Source of the DNA: Atlantibacter hermannii
Lineage (GTDB): Bacteria; Pseudomonadota; Gammaproteobacteria; Enterobacterales; Enterobacteriaceae
Assembly: GCF_009907385.1 (NCBI RefSeq)
Contig: NZ_JAAATR010000012.1
Location: 1 to 43,443, forward strand
Direction: 5' to 3'
DNA: 43,443 nucleotides
The notes under the pieces were generated by a model, which saw only the letters and a list, made by a program, of their open reading frames with translations, ran no database searches and was not told the origin of the DNA. Positions 1 through 9,086 of this stretch are shown here, piece after piece. The position numbers were made by a program, and so were the translations under genes. How positions within the stretch are numbered: position 1 is the first letter of the stretch; each line of letters opens with the position of its first letter.

Positions 1-6
1 CCCGGG

Positions 7-177
7 CGAACGGAACAATTCCACTGAACGGAACAATTCCACTGAACAGAACCATTCCACCGAACGGAACCATTCCACTGAACGGAACAATTCCACTGAA
101 CGGAACAATTCCACTAAACGGAACCTTTCCACTATACAAAAAACTCCGCCCCGTTCCGGCGAACGGAACAATTCCCC
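7..177. repeat. 18-bp tandem repeat array (7 contiguous units plus one detached copy)
   Basis: Seven head-to-tail units of consensus GGAACAATTCCACTGAAC start at 12, 30, 48, 66, 84, 102 and 120, exactly 18 bp apart. The unit starting at 120 is decayed, and a detached copy of the core begins at 165. Positions 7-11 (CGAAC) match the end of a unit but the preceding bases do not, so the left boundary seems to fall inside the window. Every unit has an imperfect dyad GGAA-N3-TTCC. The array lies beyond the narK terminator, where narGHJI would be expected in K-12 order. The period is a multiple of three and five of six reading frames stay open, but no start signal supports coding. It may be an intergenic variable-number repeat or an array of protein-binding sites. 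Confidence 0.9.
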
Positions 178-192
178 CGCCCTCAGCGCCCC

Positions 193-218
193 AAAAAAAA
201 GCGCGGACTACGCCGCGC
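193..218 (-). terminator. Rho-independent terminator of narK
   Basis: Read on the minus strand, a GC-rich stem (GCGCGG pairing with CCGCGC, six-base loop, 201-218) is followed by eight T residues (193-200). It lies about 30 bp after the narK stop codon, which is the classic intrinsic terminator layout. Confidence 0.8.
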
Positions 219-250
219 AAAGGATAACACAATCGTTTAAAACGTTATTT

Positions 251-1639
251 TCAGGCGGCTTTGCGGCCATACACCAGCCACGTCACCCCCACACAAACAA
301 TATAAAACACAAGGAACACTTTCATCGCGTCCGCCGGGGAGCCGGTCAACTCCAGCGAAGTGCCGAACGCTTTCGGGATAAAGAACCCGCCAATCGCGCC
401 AATCGCCGAGATAAAGCCCAGCGCCGCCGCAGTGTCGGTGGCCGATTCGCGCATCGCCTGCTCCTCGCTGCCGCCCGCCGCTTTCACCCGCTCCATGGTC
501 AGCTTGCGGAAAATCACCGAAATCATCTGGAAGGTCGAGCCACTGCCCAGACCGGCAGTTAAAAACAGCATCAGGAAAATGGCAAAGAACGCGATAAAAC
601 TGCCGCCCTGGCCCGCCGTCGGCAGGGTGGTAAACAGCAAGGCGCTGAAGATCGCCATCAGCACGAAGTTCACCAGCGTCACCCGAATACCGCCGAGCTT
701 ATCGGACAGCGCCCCGCCCGCCGAACGCGCCAGCGCGCCAATCAGCGGCCCAAAGAAGGCGAAATGGAGAATATTCACGTCCGGGAACTGGGTTTTGGTC
801 AGCATCGCGAACCCGGCGGAGAAACCGATAAATGAGCCGAAAGTCGCCAGATACAAAAAACTCATGATCCACAGGTGCGCGCGCTTCAGTACCGGCAGTT
901 GCGAGCGCAGCGACGCTTTCGACGCGGCCAGATCGTTCATGCCAAACCAGGCGGCAACGGTGAAAATCGCCAGCAGCGGCACCCAAATCCAGGCGGCGTT
1001 TTCCAGGTACAGCGTCGAGCCGTCCGGCTGTACCACACCGCCGCCGCCGAAGAAGGCAAAAATCGACATCGAAATCGCCAGCGGAGCCAGCAGCTGCATC
1101 ACGCTGACCCCGAGGTTGCCGAAACCGCCGTTAATGCCCAGCGCGCCGCCCTGCTTCTGTTTAGGAAAGAAGAAGCTGATATTGGCCATACTGGAGGCGA
1201 AGTTCGCGCCCGCGAAACCGCACAGCAGAGAAATGATAATAAAGGTGCTGAACGGCGTGGTGCTGTCCTGCACCGCGAACCCTAACCACAGGCACGGGAT
1301 AATCAGAATACCGGTGCTGAGCGCGGTCCAGCGGCGTCCGCCGAACAACGGCACCATAAACGCGTAAGGCACACGCAGCAGCGCGCCGGACACCGACGGC
1401 AGCGCCGTCAGCATAAACAGCTGATCGGTGGAGAAATGAAAACCCACTTTGTTCAGATTGACCGCCACGGCGCTAAAAATCATCCAGACGCAAAACGCCA
1501 GCAGCAGGCAGGGAACGGAAATCCACAAATTACGACGCGCAATGTGTTGCCCCTGCTGTTGCCAGAAGGCGGCATCTTCAGGACGCCAGTCGGTAATTAG
1601 CGGGCCTGATGTCGAAGTCGGCACGGAGGATTGGCTCAT
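251..1639 (-). CDS. narK: Nitrate/nitrite antiporter NarK
   Basis: Inner-membrane major facilitator protein that imports nitrate and exports nitrite during nitrate respiration. It has 462 residues against 463 in E. coli and aligns with it without gaps apart from the last residues. About twelve hydrophobic segments are visible. The substrate-binding arginines known from E. coli NarK are present as Arg89 (in ALLRVPY) and Arg305 (in ALARSAGG), and the glycine-rich nitrate signature motifs (FAGANFASSMANISFFFP and GFISAIGAIGGFFIP) are intact. A Shine-Dalgarno GAGGT lies just before the ATG. It is divergent from narXL, with an FNR box and NarL-type heptamers between them, and ends in its own terminator. 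narG would be expected beyond the left edge. Confidence 0.97.
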   Translation of the reverse strand: MSQSSVPTSTSGPLITDWRPEDAAFWQQQGQHIARRNLWISVPCLLLAFCVWMIFSAVAVNLNKVGFHFSTDQLFMLTALPSVSGALLRVPYAFMVPLFGGRRWTALSTGILIIPCLWLGFAVQDSTTPFSTFIIISLLCGFAGANFASSMANISFFFPKQKQGGALGINGGFGNLGVSVMQLLAPLAISMSIFAFFGGGGVVQPDGSTLYLENAAWIWVPLLAIFTVAAWFGMNDLAASKASLRSQLPVLKRAHLWIMSFLYLATFGSFIGFSAGFAMLTKTQFPDVNILHFAFFGPLIGALARSAGGALSDKLGGIRVTLVNFVLMAIFSALLFTTLPTAGQGGSFIAFFAIFLMLFLTAGLGSGSTFQMISVIFRKLTMERVKAAGGSEEQAMRESATDTAAALGFISAIGAIGGFFIPKAFGTSLELTGSPADAMKVFLVFYIVCVGVTWLVYGRKAA

Positions 1640-1671
1640 AGATACCTCAGAAACGTGAAATAACTGCCGCC

Positions 1672-1712
1672 ACCTTAGGCGTTCGCGGTGCGTGTAAGTT
1701 GATGTAAATCAA
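1672..1712 (-). promoter_or_regulatory. FNR-dependent narK promoter
   Basis: TTGAT-GTAA-ATCAA at 1699-1712 is a perfect FNR consensus palindrome. On the minus strand a -10-like TAAGGT lies at 1677-1672. The implied start point near 1664 puts the FNR box centre at about -41.5, the class II activation position known for E. coli narK. Oxygen-controlled activation of narK is therefore well supported by sequence. Confidence 0.8.
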
Positions 1713-1838
1713 TGGATAAGCGGACGGTTTAGCGCGTCAAAATCCCCTGTTATCCTTAGGGAGTAGCAAGGATGACTCAAAAAAGTGTGGTTTTTCACTC
1801 CAGTGCGCCGGGTAAATCGTTCCGGTGTATGAATGCCC

Positions 1839-1888
1839 TACCCACCGGCAATAAAGGAGTACCCCCTTGTTGGTATGGGTATACTTAA
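1839..1888. promoter_or_regulatory. Cluster of NarL heptamer-like sites between narK and narX
   Basis: Against the heptamer consensus TACYYMT (reverse AKRRGTA), AGGAGTA (1855-1861) and ATGGGTA (1875-1881) match fully in reverse orientation. TACCCAC (1839-1845), TACCCCC (1860-1866) and TACTTAA (1882-1888) match at 6 of 7 positions. E. coli narK and narX are controlled by NarL from this intergenic region. The individual site assignments are inference. Confidence 0.45.
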
Positions 1889-1959
1889 TACGATGTTTGA
1901 GAATAACGGCTTACTTACCTGTGCCCCTGTTTGTGCGACCCGTCAGGAAACTGAACGCC

Positions 1960-3756
1960 ATGATAAAACGCCTGTGCGCCCCGCTTACCCTCGCCAACCA
2001 ACTTGCGCTGGTGGTACTGATGCTTGCCCTGTTGGGATTAGCGGGCATGGCGGTATCGGCGTGGCTGATTCAGGGGATCCAGGGCAGCGCGCACGCCATC
2101 AACAAGGCCGGATCGCTGCGTATGCAGAGCTATCGCCTGCTGGCGGCGGTGCCGCTAAAAAGCGATGACCGCGCCCTGATGCGGGAAATTGAACAGACCG
2201 CCTGGGACCCGGAACTGCGCCATATCGCCCAGCGCGACGGTGGAGCTCAACGGCTTGACGCCCTGCACGCCTGGTGGCGCGATCAACTGGCACCGGCGCT
2301 GCTGGAGGCCAACACCCGCGAGGAGGTCAAACCCGCCGTGGCGCAGTTCGTCAGCCAGATAGACGCCCTGGTGAGCGGCCTTGACCGCACCACCGAACAG
2401 CGCATCAGCCGGGTCATTGTGTTGCACTGGACCATGGCGATCCTGACCACCCTGCTGCTGTTGCTGGCGGTGATCTGGCTGCGCAAGCGGCTGCTGCGCC
2501 CGTGGCGGGAACTCATGGTGATGGCGACCGCCATTGGCCAGCGCAACTTTTCCCATCGCGTGACGGCCAGCGGGCGCGATGAAATGGCGACACTTGGCCG
2601 CGCGCTGAACAGCATGAGCGACGAACTGGCGGAAAGCTACGCCGGGCTGGAAGCGCGGGTGAAAGAAAAAACCGCCGGGCTGGAGTACAAAAACCAGATC
2701 CTGACCTTCTTATGGGACGCGAGCCGCCGGATGCACAGCCCGCTGCCGCTGTGCGAGCGCTTAGCCCCGGTGCTGGCGCGCCTGCAACAGCTGACTCCGC
2801 TGCGGGATATCGAACTGCGGATTTACGAGACCGGCGATGATGATAACTATCAGGAGTTCGCCTGGCAGCCGGACACGCGCTGCGATGAAAAAGGCTGCAC
2901 CCTGTGCCCGCGTGAACGACTGAAAGGGGAAGTCAGCGACGCCACCCTGCAATGGCGGCTGGCGGACGGCCTGACCCGCTACGGCCTGCTGCTGGCGCGG
3001 CTGCCGGAAAAATCAGCGCTCAATCAGGATCAACAGCACCTGATCGATACCCTGGTGGAACAAATCACCTCGTCGCTGGCGCTGGAACGTCAGCAGGATC
3101 GCCAGCAGCAATTGATCGTGATGGAAGAGCGCGCCGCCATCGCCCGGGAACTGCATGATTCCATCGCCCAGTCCCTGTCGTGTATGAAAATGCAGGTCAG
3201 CTGCCTGCAAATGCAGGGCGACGCCCTGCCGGCGCAGAGCCAGTCGCTACTGGCGCAAATCCGCAACGAACTGAACAGCTCCTGGCGGCAGTTGCGCGAG
3301 CTGCTCACCACCTTCCGCCTGCAACTGACCGAGCCGGGCCTGCGTCCGGCGCTGGAAGGCAGCTGTCAGGAATTCAGCGCCCGGCTGGGCTTCCCGGTGA
3401 CGCTGAACTATCATCTGCCGCCGCGTCGGGTCCCGGCGCATCAGGCCATTCACCTGGTGCAAATCACCCGTGAAGCGTTGAGCAATGCGCTGAAGCACGC
3501 GGGCGCGAGCGAAATTAGCGTTACCGCCACCCTGAACAATCATCAGGTCAGGCTGGTGATTGCCGATAACGGCTGCGGCGTGCCGGAACACGCCGAACGT
3601 ACCAACCACTATGGTTTAATCATTATGCGTGACCGCGCCCAAAGCCTGCGCGGTGACTGTCAGGTCCGGCGGCGGGAAACCGGAGGCACCGAAGTGGTGG
3701 TGACCTTTATCCCCGACACGCCCCAATTATCTGCCCGAGGAGAAGTCCATGAGTAA
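1960..3756 (+). CDS. narX: Nitrate/nitrite sensor histidine kinase NarX
   Basis: Inner-membrane sensor kinase that phosphorylates NarL in response to periplasmic nitrate or nitrite. From the ATG at 1960 the protein has 598 residues, the E. coli length. The frame stays open upstream to a TTG at 1867, but AGGAA before 1960 and the N-terminus [14 protein letters not shown] favour this start. Order: TM1 (about 15-37), a periplasmic sensor containing the P-box [18 protein letters not shown]2 (about 152-174), HAMP, a central cysteine cluster ([12 protein letters not shown]), then the HisKA_3 dimerisation domain with phospho-acceptor His399 (RELHDS) and an HATPase domain with DNGCG. It overlaps narL by 8 bp, so the two are translationally coupled. 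Confidence 0.96.
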   Translation: MIKRLCAPLTLANQLALVVLMLALLGLAGMAVSAWLIQGIQGSAHAINKAGSLRMQSYRLLAAVPLKSDDRALMREIEQTAWDPELRHIAQRDGGAQRLDALHAWWRDQLAPALLEANTREEVKPAVAQFVSQIDALVSGLDRTTEQRISRVIVLHWTMAILTTLLLLLAVIWLRKRLLRPWRELMVMATAIGQRNFSHRVTASGRDEMATLGRALNSMSDELAESYAGLEARVKEKTAGLEYKNQILTFLWDASRRMHSPLPLCERLAPVLARLQQLTPLRDIELRIYETGDDDNYQEFAWQPDTRCDEKGCTLCPRERLKGEVSDATLQWRLADGLTRYGLLLARLPEKSALNQDQQHLIDTLVEQITSSLALERQQDRQQQLIVMEERAAIARELHDSIAQSLSCMKMQVSCLQMQGDALPAQSQSLLAQIRNELNSSWRQLRELLTTFRLQLTEPGLRPALEGSCQEFSARLGFPVTLNYHLPPRRVPAHQAIHLVQITREALSNALKHAGASEISVTATLNNHQVRLVIADNGCGVPEHAERTNHYGLIIMRDRAQSLRGDCQVRRRETGGTEVVVTFIPDTPQLSARGEVHE

Positions 3757-4399
3757 TCAGGAACCGGCAACGATTCTGTTAATTGACGATCATCCGATGC
3801 TGCGTACCGGCGTGAAACAGCTGATCAGCATGGCGACGGACATTACTGTCGTTGGCGAGGCCGGGAGCGGCGAACAGGGTATCGATATGGCGGAATCGCT
3901 CGACCCCGATCTGATTCTGCTGGATCTCAACATGCCCGGTATGAACGGTCTGGAAACCCTCGACCGCCTGCGTGAAAAAGCGCTTTCCGGCCGGGTGGTG
4001 GTATTTAGCGTTTCCAATCATGAAGAAGACGTGGTGACGGCGCTCAAGCGCGGCGCGGACGGTTATTTGCTCAAAGATATGGAGCCGGAAGAGTTGCTGA
4101 AAGCGCTGCATCAGGCGGCGGCGGGCGAGATGGTATTAAGCGAGGCCTTAACGCCGGTGCTGGCCGCCAGCCTGCGCGCCAACCGCGCCACCTCGGATCG
4201 CGACGTCACCCAGTTGACCCCGCGCGAGCGCGATATCCTCAAACATATCGCCCAGGGCCTGCCGAATAAAATGATCGCCCGCCGTCTCGATATCACCGAA
4301 AGCACCGTAAAAGTGCATGTGAAGCACCTGCTGAAGAAAATGAAGCTTAAATCCCGCGTCGAAGCGGCGGTGTGGGTGCATCAGGAACGTATTTTCTGA
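3749..4399 (+). CDS. narL: Nitrate/nitrite response regulator NarL
   Basis: Cytoplasmic response regulator that binds TACYYMT heptamers and controls anaerobic respiration genes. At 216 residues it has the E. coli length. The receiver domain (1-125) has the acidic pair in LLIDDHP, phospho-acceptor Asp59 in LLDLNMPG and conserved Lys109 in YLLKDMEP. A LuxR/GerE-type helix-turn-helix spans about 150-216 ([15 protein letters not shown] ... [12 protein letters not shown]). The ATG lies inside the narX 3' end. The stop codon abuts the stop codon of the convergent ychO with no base between, and no hairpin terminator is visible at the junction. Confidence 0.97.
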   Translation: MSNQEPATILLIDDHPMLRTGVKQLISMATDITVVGEAGSGEQGIDMAESLDPDLILLDLNMPGMNGLETLDRLREKALSGRVVVFSVSNHEEDVVTALKRGADGYLLKDMEPEELLKALHQAAAGEMVLSEALTPVLAASLRANRATSDRDVTQLTPRERDILKHIAQGLPNKMIARRLDITESTVKVHVKHLLKKMKLKSRVEAAVWVHQERIF

Positions 4400-5803
4400 T
4401 CACTCGTCCGGCAGCAGCGGATACGTGCGGCTGTCGTCGTTGAGTTCCACCGGCGGCGAGAGTTGCAAAGTAATCAGGTTCGACGTCACGCGCTGCCCTT
4501 TGTTGTCCTCCACGATGACCGACAACTGCCAGCGGTTCGCGGCGTCAGGCTGGCTGTTCCAGGCAGGCAGAATAAGGGTCCAGCCGTCGGTGCTGTTTTC
4601 TCCGGGCGGTGCGGTCAGGCTCAGCGCCTGCGTGTCGCCCTGCCAGGTCAGCCGTTTGATGCCGTGCACGCTGCGCACCTGGAGTTTTAACGCCACGGTT
4701 TCGCCGGGGCTGAGGACCCAGGGCGGCGTCGCCAGATATACCGACAGGGTTTTACGCTGGCGGTATTCCACCACTGGCAGATGATTGCGCACCACGCCGT
4801 CGTAGCGGCTGCCGCGCAGCGAGGTGGCGCTGGCGACTTCGCTGGCGGAGAGCTGTTTGCTGAGCGGCACTCCGAAGCGGTAATTAAGCTTCAGACCAAG
4901 GTTATTCTGGCTCACCCCGCTCTCTCCCTGCTTGTGCTGGGCGTCGATGGTCACCAGCGGCACCGGCGTATAGCTCACCCCCACCTTCACCGCCAGCGGA
5001 TCGTGATAGCCGGTGCCGTTATCAAACAGATCCACCCGATCGCCAAAGTAGCGTTCAAAACTGACGCGGGTATTGATGTGCCGGTAAAACGGCAAGCGCG
5101 CCTGGGCGGTGAGATCGTAACCCTGGGCGAAGCGCTGAGCCTGCACCGCGCTGCTGTCGCGCCAGCTGCCGAGCGGCTGATAGTAATTGGCGGAAAAGCG
5201 CAGATTCTCGCCCCAGGCTTCCGCGCCTACGCTGGCGCGCTGCAAATGATCGTCGAACCGGCTGTCGTAGAAGGTGTTATAGCCCAGCAGCCAGTCGCCG
5301 GTGCGCCAGCGCTGGCCGAGGCCCGCGTTGCCGATCAGCCCTTCGCTCTGTTGCGTTAATCCCAGCTGGCTCCAGGTCAGCCCGGCGTCGCGGTCGATAA
5401 GCGGCGTGAACAGCGAACCGCGCGTGCCGGTAAACTCCCCTTCGTCGTTGACCTGCACATCCACTTCCGCCTGGCCCCAGGGCGAGAGCAGCGATTGCGC
5501 CTCGCGCGCCACCCGTTCACTGACGGCTTCCCGGAACTGGTCGAAAGCATAGGCGCGCGCCTGTTCGCTGATCCCCAGCCCGTTATCGGTCTGGCTGGCC
5601 TCGCCGAAGGATTTCGCCAGCTCGGCGAGATGTTTCTCGCCGCTGTTGCCGGTGGGCGTCATGCCGAGATCCGGCAGAGTATCCTGATGGTTATCGAATG
5701 GATTGCCGGTTTGCCGGGTATCGCGGCCCTGAACGGCCTGCGCGCCTCCGGTAACCAGGAAGCTGAAAAGCAGAGGGGTGAAGAGTGATTTATACAACGC
5801 CAT
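4400..5803 (-). CDS. ychO: YchO, invasin/intimin-like beta-barrel protein
   Basis: Inverse-autotransporter-type outer-membrane protein of the intimin/invasin family. The ATG at 5803 gives 467 residues (E. coli about 464) and begins with a signal peptide (MALYKSLFTPLLFSFLVTGG, cleavage after AQA). A periplasmic segment and an intimin-type barrel follow (SWLTQ-like LTWSQLGLTQQ, QRWRTGDWLLGYNTFYD, QNNLGLKLNYRFGVPL), then a single Ig-like C-terminal domain. There is no lectin passenger, so this is a short family member. An in-frame upstream ATG at 5884 would add 27 residues before the signal peptide; the 5803 start is preferred although its Shine-Dalgarno is weak. It neighbours narL, as in E. coli. 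Confidence 0.9.
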   Translation of the reverse strand: MALYKSLFTPLLFSFLVTGGAQAVQGRDTRQTGNPFDNHQDTLPDLGMTPTGNSGEKHLAELAKSFGEASQTDNGLGISEQARAYAFDQFREAVSERVAREAQSLLSPWGQAEVDVQVNDEGEFTGTRGSLFTPLIDRDAGLTWSQLGLTQQSEGLIGNAGLGQRWRTGDWLLGYNTFYDSRFDDHLQRASVGAEAWGENLRFSANYYQPLGSWRDSSAVQAQRFAQGYDLTAQARLPFYRHINTRVSFERYFGDRVDLFDNGTGYHDPLAVKVGVSYTPVPLVTIDAQHKQGESGVSQNNLGLKLNYRFGVPLSKQLSASEVASATSLRGSRYDGVVRNHLPVVEYRQRKTLSVYLATPPWVLSPGETVALKLQVRSVHGIKRLTWQGDTQALSLTAPPGENSTDGWTLILPAWNSQPDAANRWQLSVIVEDNKGQRVTSNLITLQLSPPVELNDDSRTYPLLPDE

Positions 5804-5957
5804 CGGGTAATGATAGCTAAGCTTTGCGCATCGCTGAACCACGAATCGGTTAAGCGTGGCGTTTTTCGCCGCAGCGGGCCTCATTTCCAGATTATCCTCA
5901 AACGCTTTCCCCCCGCCTGCGCTACGCTTAATACATCTTCCCGTGTGAGATCCCCCG

Positions 5958-6509
5958 ATGAAAAAGTCACTGCTTTCAGCGCTCTGTTTGCTGTCAGGGC
6001 TGGCGATGCCCGTCGCTTATGCCGACAGTCTGTTTATCCTCCAGTCGCCGGATTTCGCCGATAATGCGCTGATGGAAAAAAAATTCGCCGGTAATGCGAA
6101 AGACAACCCCAACTGCACCGGCGAAAACGCCTCTCCGGCGCTGGTCTGGAGCCACGCCCCCACCGGCACCAAAAGCTACGCGCTGATCATGCATGACCCC
6201 GAAGGCGCGAAAGGCCTCGGCGTCACCCATCTGGTGGCCTACAACATTCCCTCTTCCACCACCGGCTTTGCCGCCAATGCGCTGGTGAAAGAAGAAGGCT
6301 TTACCGGCGGGAAAAACAGCCCCGGCACCACCACCTGGTACGGCCCCTGCCCGCCGCCCGGCACCGGGGCGCACCATTACACCTTTACCCTGATCGCCAC
6401 CGATCGGGATCCCAATCTGAAAGCGGGCATGACCAAAGAAGAACTGCTGGCCGCGCTGAAAGGCCATGCGCTGGCCGCCACCGGCTTAGTGGGCCGCTTT
6501 GGTCAGTGA
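5958..6509 (+). CDS. Periplasmic YbhB/YbcL-family (PEBP) protein
   Basis: A 183-residue member of the phosphatidylethanolamine-binding / Raf kinase inhibitor-like family; the bacterial members have no settled biochemical role. The N-terminus MKKSLLSALCLLSGLAMPVAYA is a clear signal peptide, so export to the periplasm is likely. The PEBP ligand-pocket motifs are present: HDPEGAKG, CTGENASPAL near the start, and the GPCPPPGTGAHHYTFTL block. It lies between ychO (divergent) and nasA (convergent), and its last 24 bp overlap the 3' end of nasA on the other strand. It is not at this position in K-12, so it probably came or stayed with the nas region. A link to nitrate metabolism is not shown. Confidence 0.85.
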   Translation: MKKSLLSALCLLSGLAMPVAYADSLFILQSPDFADNALMEKKFAGNAKDNPNCTGENASPALVWSHAPTGTKSYALIMHDPEGAKGLGVTHLVAYNIPSSTTGFAANALVKEEGFTGGKNSPGTTTWYGPCPPPGTGAHHYTFTLIATDRDPNLKAGMTKEELLAALKGHALAATGLVGRFGQ

Positions 6510-9086
6510 CGACGCGATCAGCGCCCGCAGTTCCGGCAGGCAGGAACCGCACTGAGTACCGCAACCTGACTGCTTGCCGAGCGCGGCGGGCGTGTCGCAC
6601 CCCGCCGCGATAGCCGCGCAAATCGCGGCTTCGCTCACCCCCATACAACTGCATACCGTGCGCCCGCGCGGCGTTGGCTGCGCGCCGCCCCCCGCCAGCA
6701 GCTGGTGACGCCGCGCCGGATCGGTGACCGGCGCGTCAAAGCTGGCGACAAGGGTTTGCTCATCCAGCGCGACTTCATGGCGGCTAAGGAACAGCGCCAG
6801 TTGCAAAGCCGCGCCCTGCCAGGCCAGCAGATGGACGAAGGTGTCGCCCTGGGCGTACTGCAACTGCCAGCCTTCGCGCCCGGCGAGGGTTTCAATCCAG
6901 CCGACGTCTCCGGTGCTCGCCGCCAGTTTCCAGCCCGCGGCCTGCCGCCACCACATCATTGACTGAGGGATCGCCAGTGGGTATCGGCTAAACAGCGATC
7001 CCTGCCACGGCGCGTTTATCCGCTGGAGGCGCACCGCCGTTTGTTTGCTCTCGGGTTGCCCGGAGTGCGGATCGACCACCGACGCCACCAGCGTGTTGAC
7101 CCGGCTCTGGCTGGCGAAGTGATTATTCCAGTGCATCGGCATAAACAGCTCGCCAGGGCGCTGCCCGGCGCTGATGCGGGCAAAGCCCAGCGCCCAGCCG
7201 CGCGGCGAAGAGAGCCGCAGCAGGGACTGCTCGCCAATGCCCAGGTGCGCCGCATCGTCGGGGTGGATCAGCACCCAGGGCAGCGGCTGGTGCTGCATCA
7301 GGCGCGGCACCGCGCCAGTGCGGGTCATGGTGTGCCACTGATCGCGTATCCGCCCGGTGTTGAGCAACAGCGGATAGTGCGCGGTGGTTTGCGCCTGAGC
7401 GTTTTGCGGATCCACCGCAATCAACTGCAATCGGCCCGAGGGATGCCAGCCCTGCCCCGTTTCCAGTAATCGCGCGGTGCCGCGCGGCGCGTCGGCGGTC
7501 ACCGGCCACTGGATCGGCGCCAGGTTGTCCCACTGCTCAGCATTCAGCGATGCCAGCCCGCTGATATCAAATGCGCGGCTGCCGTGGTTTTCAAAGCCCG
7601 ACAGCCGGGCGTGTTCGCTGAATACCTCTGCCGGGTGCTGCCAGCTAAAGGCCTCGCTAAAACCCAAGCGCTGCGCCACCCGGGCGACGATCCACCAGTC
7701 AGGCCGGGTCTCGCCCGGCGCGGGCATAAACGTCCGCTGACGCGAAATCCGCCGCTCCGAGTTGGTGACGGTGCCGTTTTTCTCGCCCCATGCCTGGGCG
7801 GGAAAACGGATATCGGTAAACGCCAGGGTATCGCTGTGCGTGGAGACTTCTGAGACGATCACCAGCGGGCAGCGACGCAGCGCCTCGCGCACCCGGTCGC
7901 TGTCGGGCAGCGACACCGCCGGGTTGGTGCCCATGATCCACACCGCTTTCACCTCGCCGTGATACATCGCCTCAAACAGCTCCACCGCCATCAGCCCCGG
8001 CGTTTCGGCAATCCGCTCGCTGCCCCAGAAGCGCCCCAGCCGGGCGATATCCTGCGGGTTAAACCCCATATGGCAGGCCAGCTGGTTCGCCAGCCCGCCC
8101 ACTTCACGCCCGCCCATGGCATTTGGTTGCCCGGTCAGCGAAAAGGGGCCACAGCCTTCGCGGCCAAATTTCCCGCTCGCCAGGTGGACGTTAATAATCG
8201 CGTTGCATTTGTCGCTGCCGCTGGACGACTGGTTGATGCCCATGGTGTAGAGCGTCACGGCGCGATCGGCGCTGATGAACCAGTCGTAAAAACGCGCCAG
8301 CTCGTCACGCGGCAGATCGCAAAACGTCGCGCAGCGATCCAGCGGCCATGCCGCCGCCGCGTCCACCGCCAGCTGTTGCCCGTCGAAGGTATCCGGCGGG
8401 ATTTGCTGCGCCAGCAGATTCAGCAGCCCGTTAAACAGCCCGGCGTCGGTGCCGGGCTTCAGCGCCAGATGCAGGTCGGCGATATCGCAGGTGGCGGTTT
8501 TGCGCGGGTCGATCACCACCACTTTCATGGCTGGCCGCTGCGCTTTTGCCGCCGCCAGCCGTTGATACAGCACCGGATGCGCCCAGGCGGCGTTTGATCC
8601 CACCAGCACCACCAGATCGCTGGTTTCGATATCCTGATAATTGCCCGGCACCGCGTCCGCACCGAACGCGCGCTTGTAGCCCACCACCGCCGACGACATG
8701 CACAGCCGGGAGTTGGTATCGATACTGGCGCTGCCGATAAAGCCCTTCATCAGCTTATTGGCGGCATAATAGTCTTCGGTCAGCAGCTGGCCCGAAGCAT
8801 AAAACGCCACCGCCTGCGGGCCATGCTGCTGGATAATTTCCGCCAGCTGTCCGGCGGCGGCATCCAGCGCGCGATCCCAGGAGACGATTTGCCCGTCGAC
8901 TTCCGGCGCCAGCAGCCGCCCGTCTAACCCGAGCGTTTCACCCAGTGCCGCGCCTTTCACGCACAGCCGCCCAAAATTAGCGGGATGATCCGGGTCCCCC
9001 GCGACGCTGACGCTGCCGTCCGGGGCTTGGGTCACCACCACGCCGCAGCCGACCCCGCAGTATGGGCAGGTGGTTTTAACGCTCAT
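6486..9086 (-). CDS. nasA: Assimilatory nitrate reductase catalytic subunit NasA
   Basis: Cytoplasmic molybdenum (bis-MGD) enzyme reducing nitrate to nitrite for nitrogen assimilation. Starting at the ATG at 9086 it has 866 residues, the length I know for Klebsiella oxytoca NasA. The N-terminal [4Fe-4S] ligands are Cys7, Cys10, Cys14 and Cys42 (CPYCGVGC ... RLCVKG). The Nap/Nas-type molybdenum ligand lies in NSRLCMSS. The C-terminal 50 residues form a BFD-like [2Fe-2S] module (CSCMGV ... CGTQCGSC), typical of the enteric NasA type. GGAGG precedes the start, and the ATG overlaps the nasB stop codon as ATGA, so the two are coupled. It is the last gene of nasFEDCBA, and its 3' end overlaps the convergent PEBP gene. 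Confidence 0.95.
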   Translation of the reverse strand: MSVKTTCPYCGVGCGVVVTQAPDGSVSVAGDPDHPANFGRLCVKGAALGETLGLDGRLLAPEVDGQIVSWDRALDAAAGQLAEIIQQHGPQAVAFYASGQLLTEDYYAANKLMKGFIGSASIDTNSRLCMSSAVVGYKRAFGADAVPGNYQDIETSDLVVLVGSNAAWAHPVLYQRLAAAKAQRPAMKVVVIDPRKTATCDIADLHLALKPGTDAGLFNGLLNLLAQQIPPDTFDGQQLAVDAAAAWPLDRCATFCDLPRDELARFYDWFISADRAVTLYTMGINQSSSGSDKCNAIINVHLASGKFGREGCGPFSLTGQPNAMGGREVGGLANQLACHMGFNPQDIARLGRFWGSERIAETPGLMAVELFEAMYHGEVKAVWIMGTNPAVSLPDSDRVREALRRCPLVIVSEVSTHSDTLAFTDIRFPAQAWGEKNGTVTNSERRISRQRTFMPAPGETRPDWWIVARVAQRLGFSEAFSWQHPAEVFSEHARLSGFENHGSRAFDISGLASLNAEQWDNLAPIQWPVTADAPRGTARLLETGQGWHPSGRLQLIAVDPQNAQAQTTAHYPLLLNTGRIRDQWHTMTRTGAVPRLMQHQPLPWVLIHPDDAAHLGIGEQSLLRLSSPRGWALGFARISAGQRPGELFMPMHWNNHFASQSRVNTLVASVVDPHSGQPESKQTAVRLQRINAPWQGSLFSRYPLAIPQSMMWWRQAAGWKLAASTGDVGWIETLAGREGWQLQYAQGDTFVHLLAWQGAALQLALFLSRHEVALDEQTLVASFDAPVTDPARRHQLLAGGGAQPTPRGRTVCSCMGVSEAAICAAIAAGCDTPAALGKQSGCGTQCGSCLPELRALIASSLTKAAH

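Noticed and set aside
7-177. CRISPR array
   Set aside because: Units are contiguous 18-mers with no unique spacers and no cas genes.
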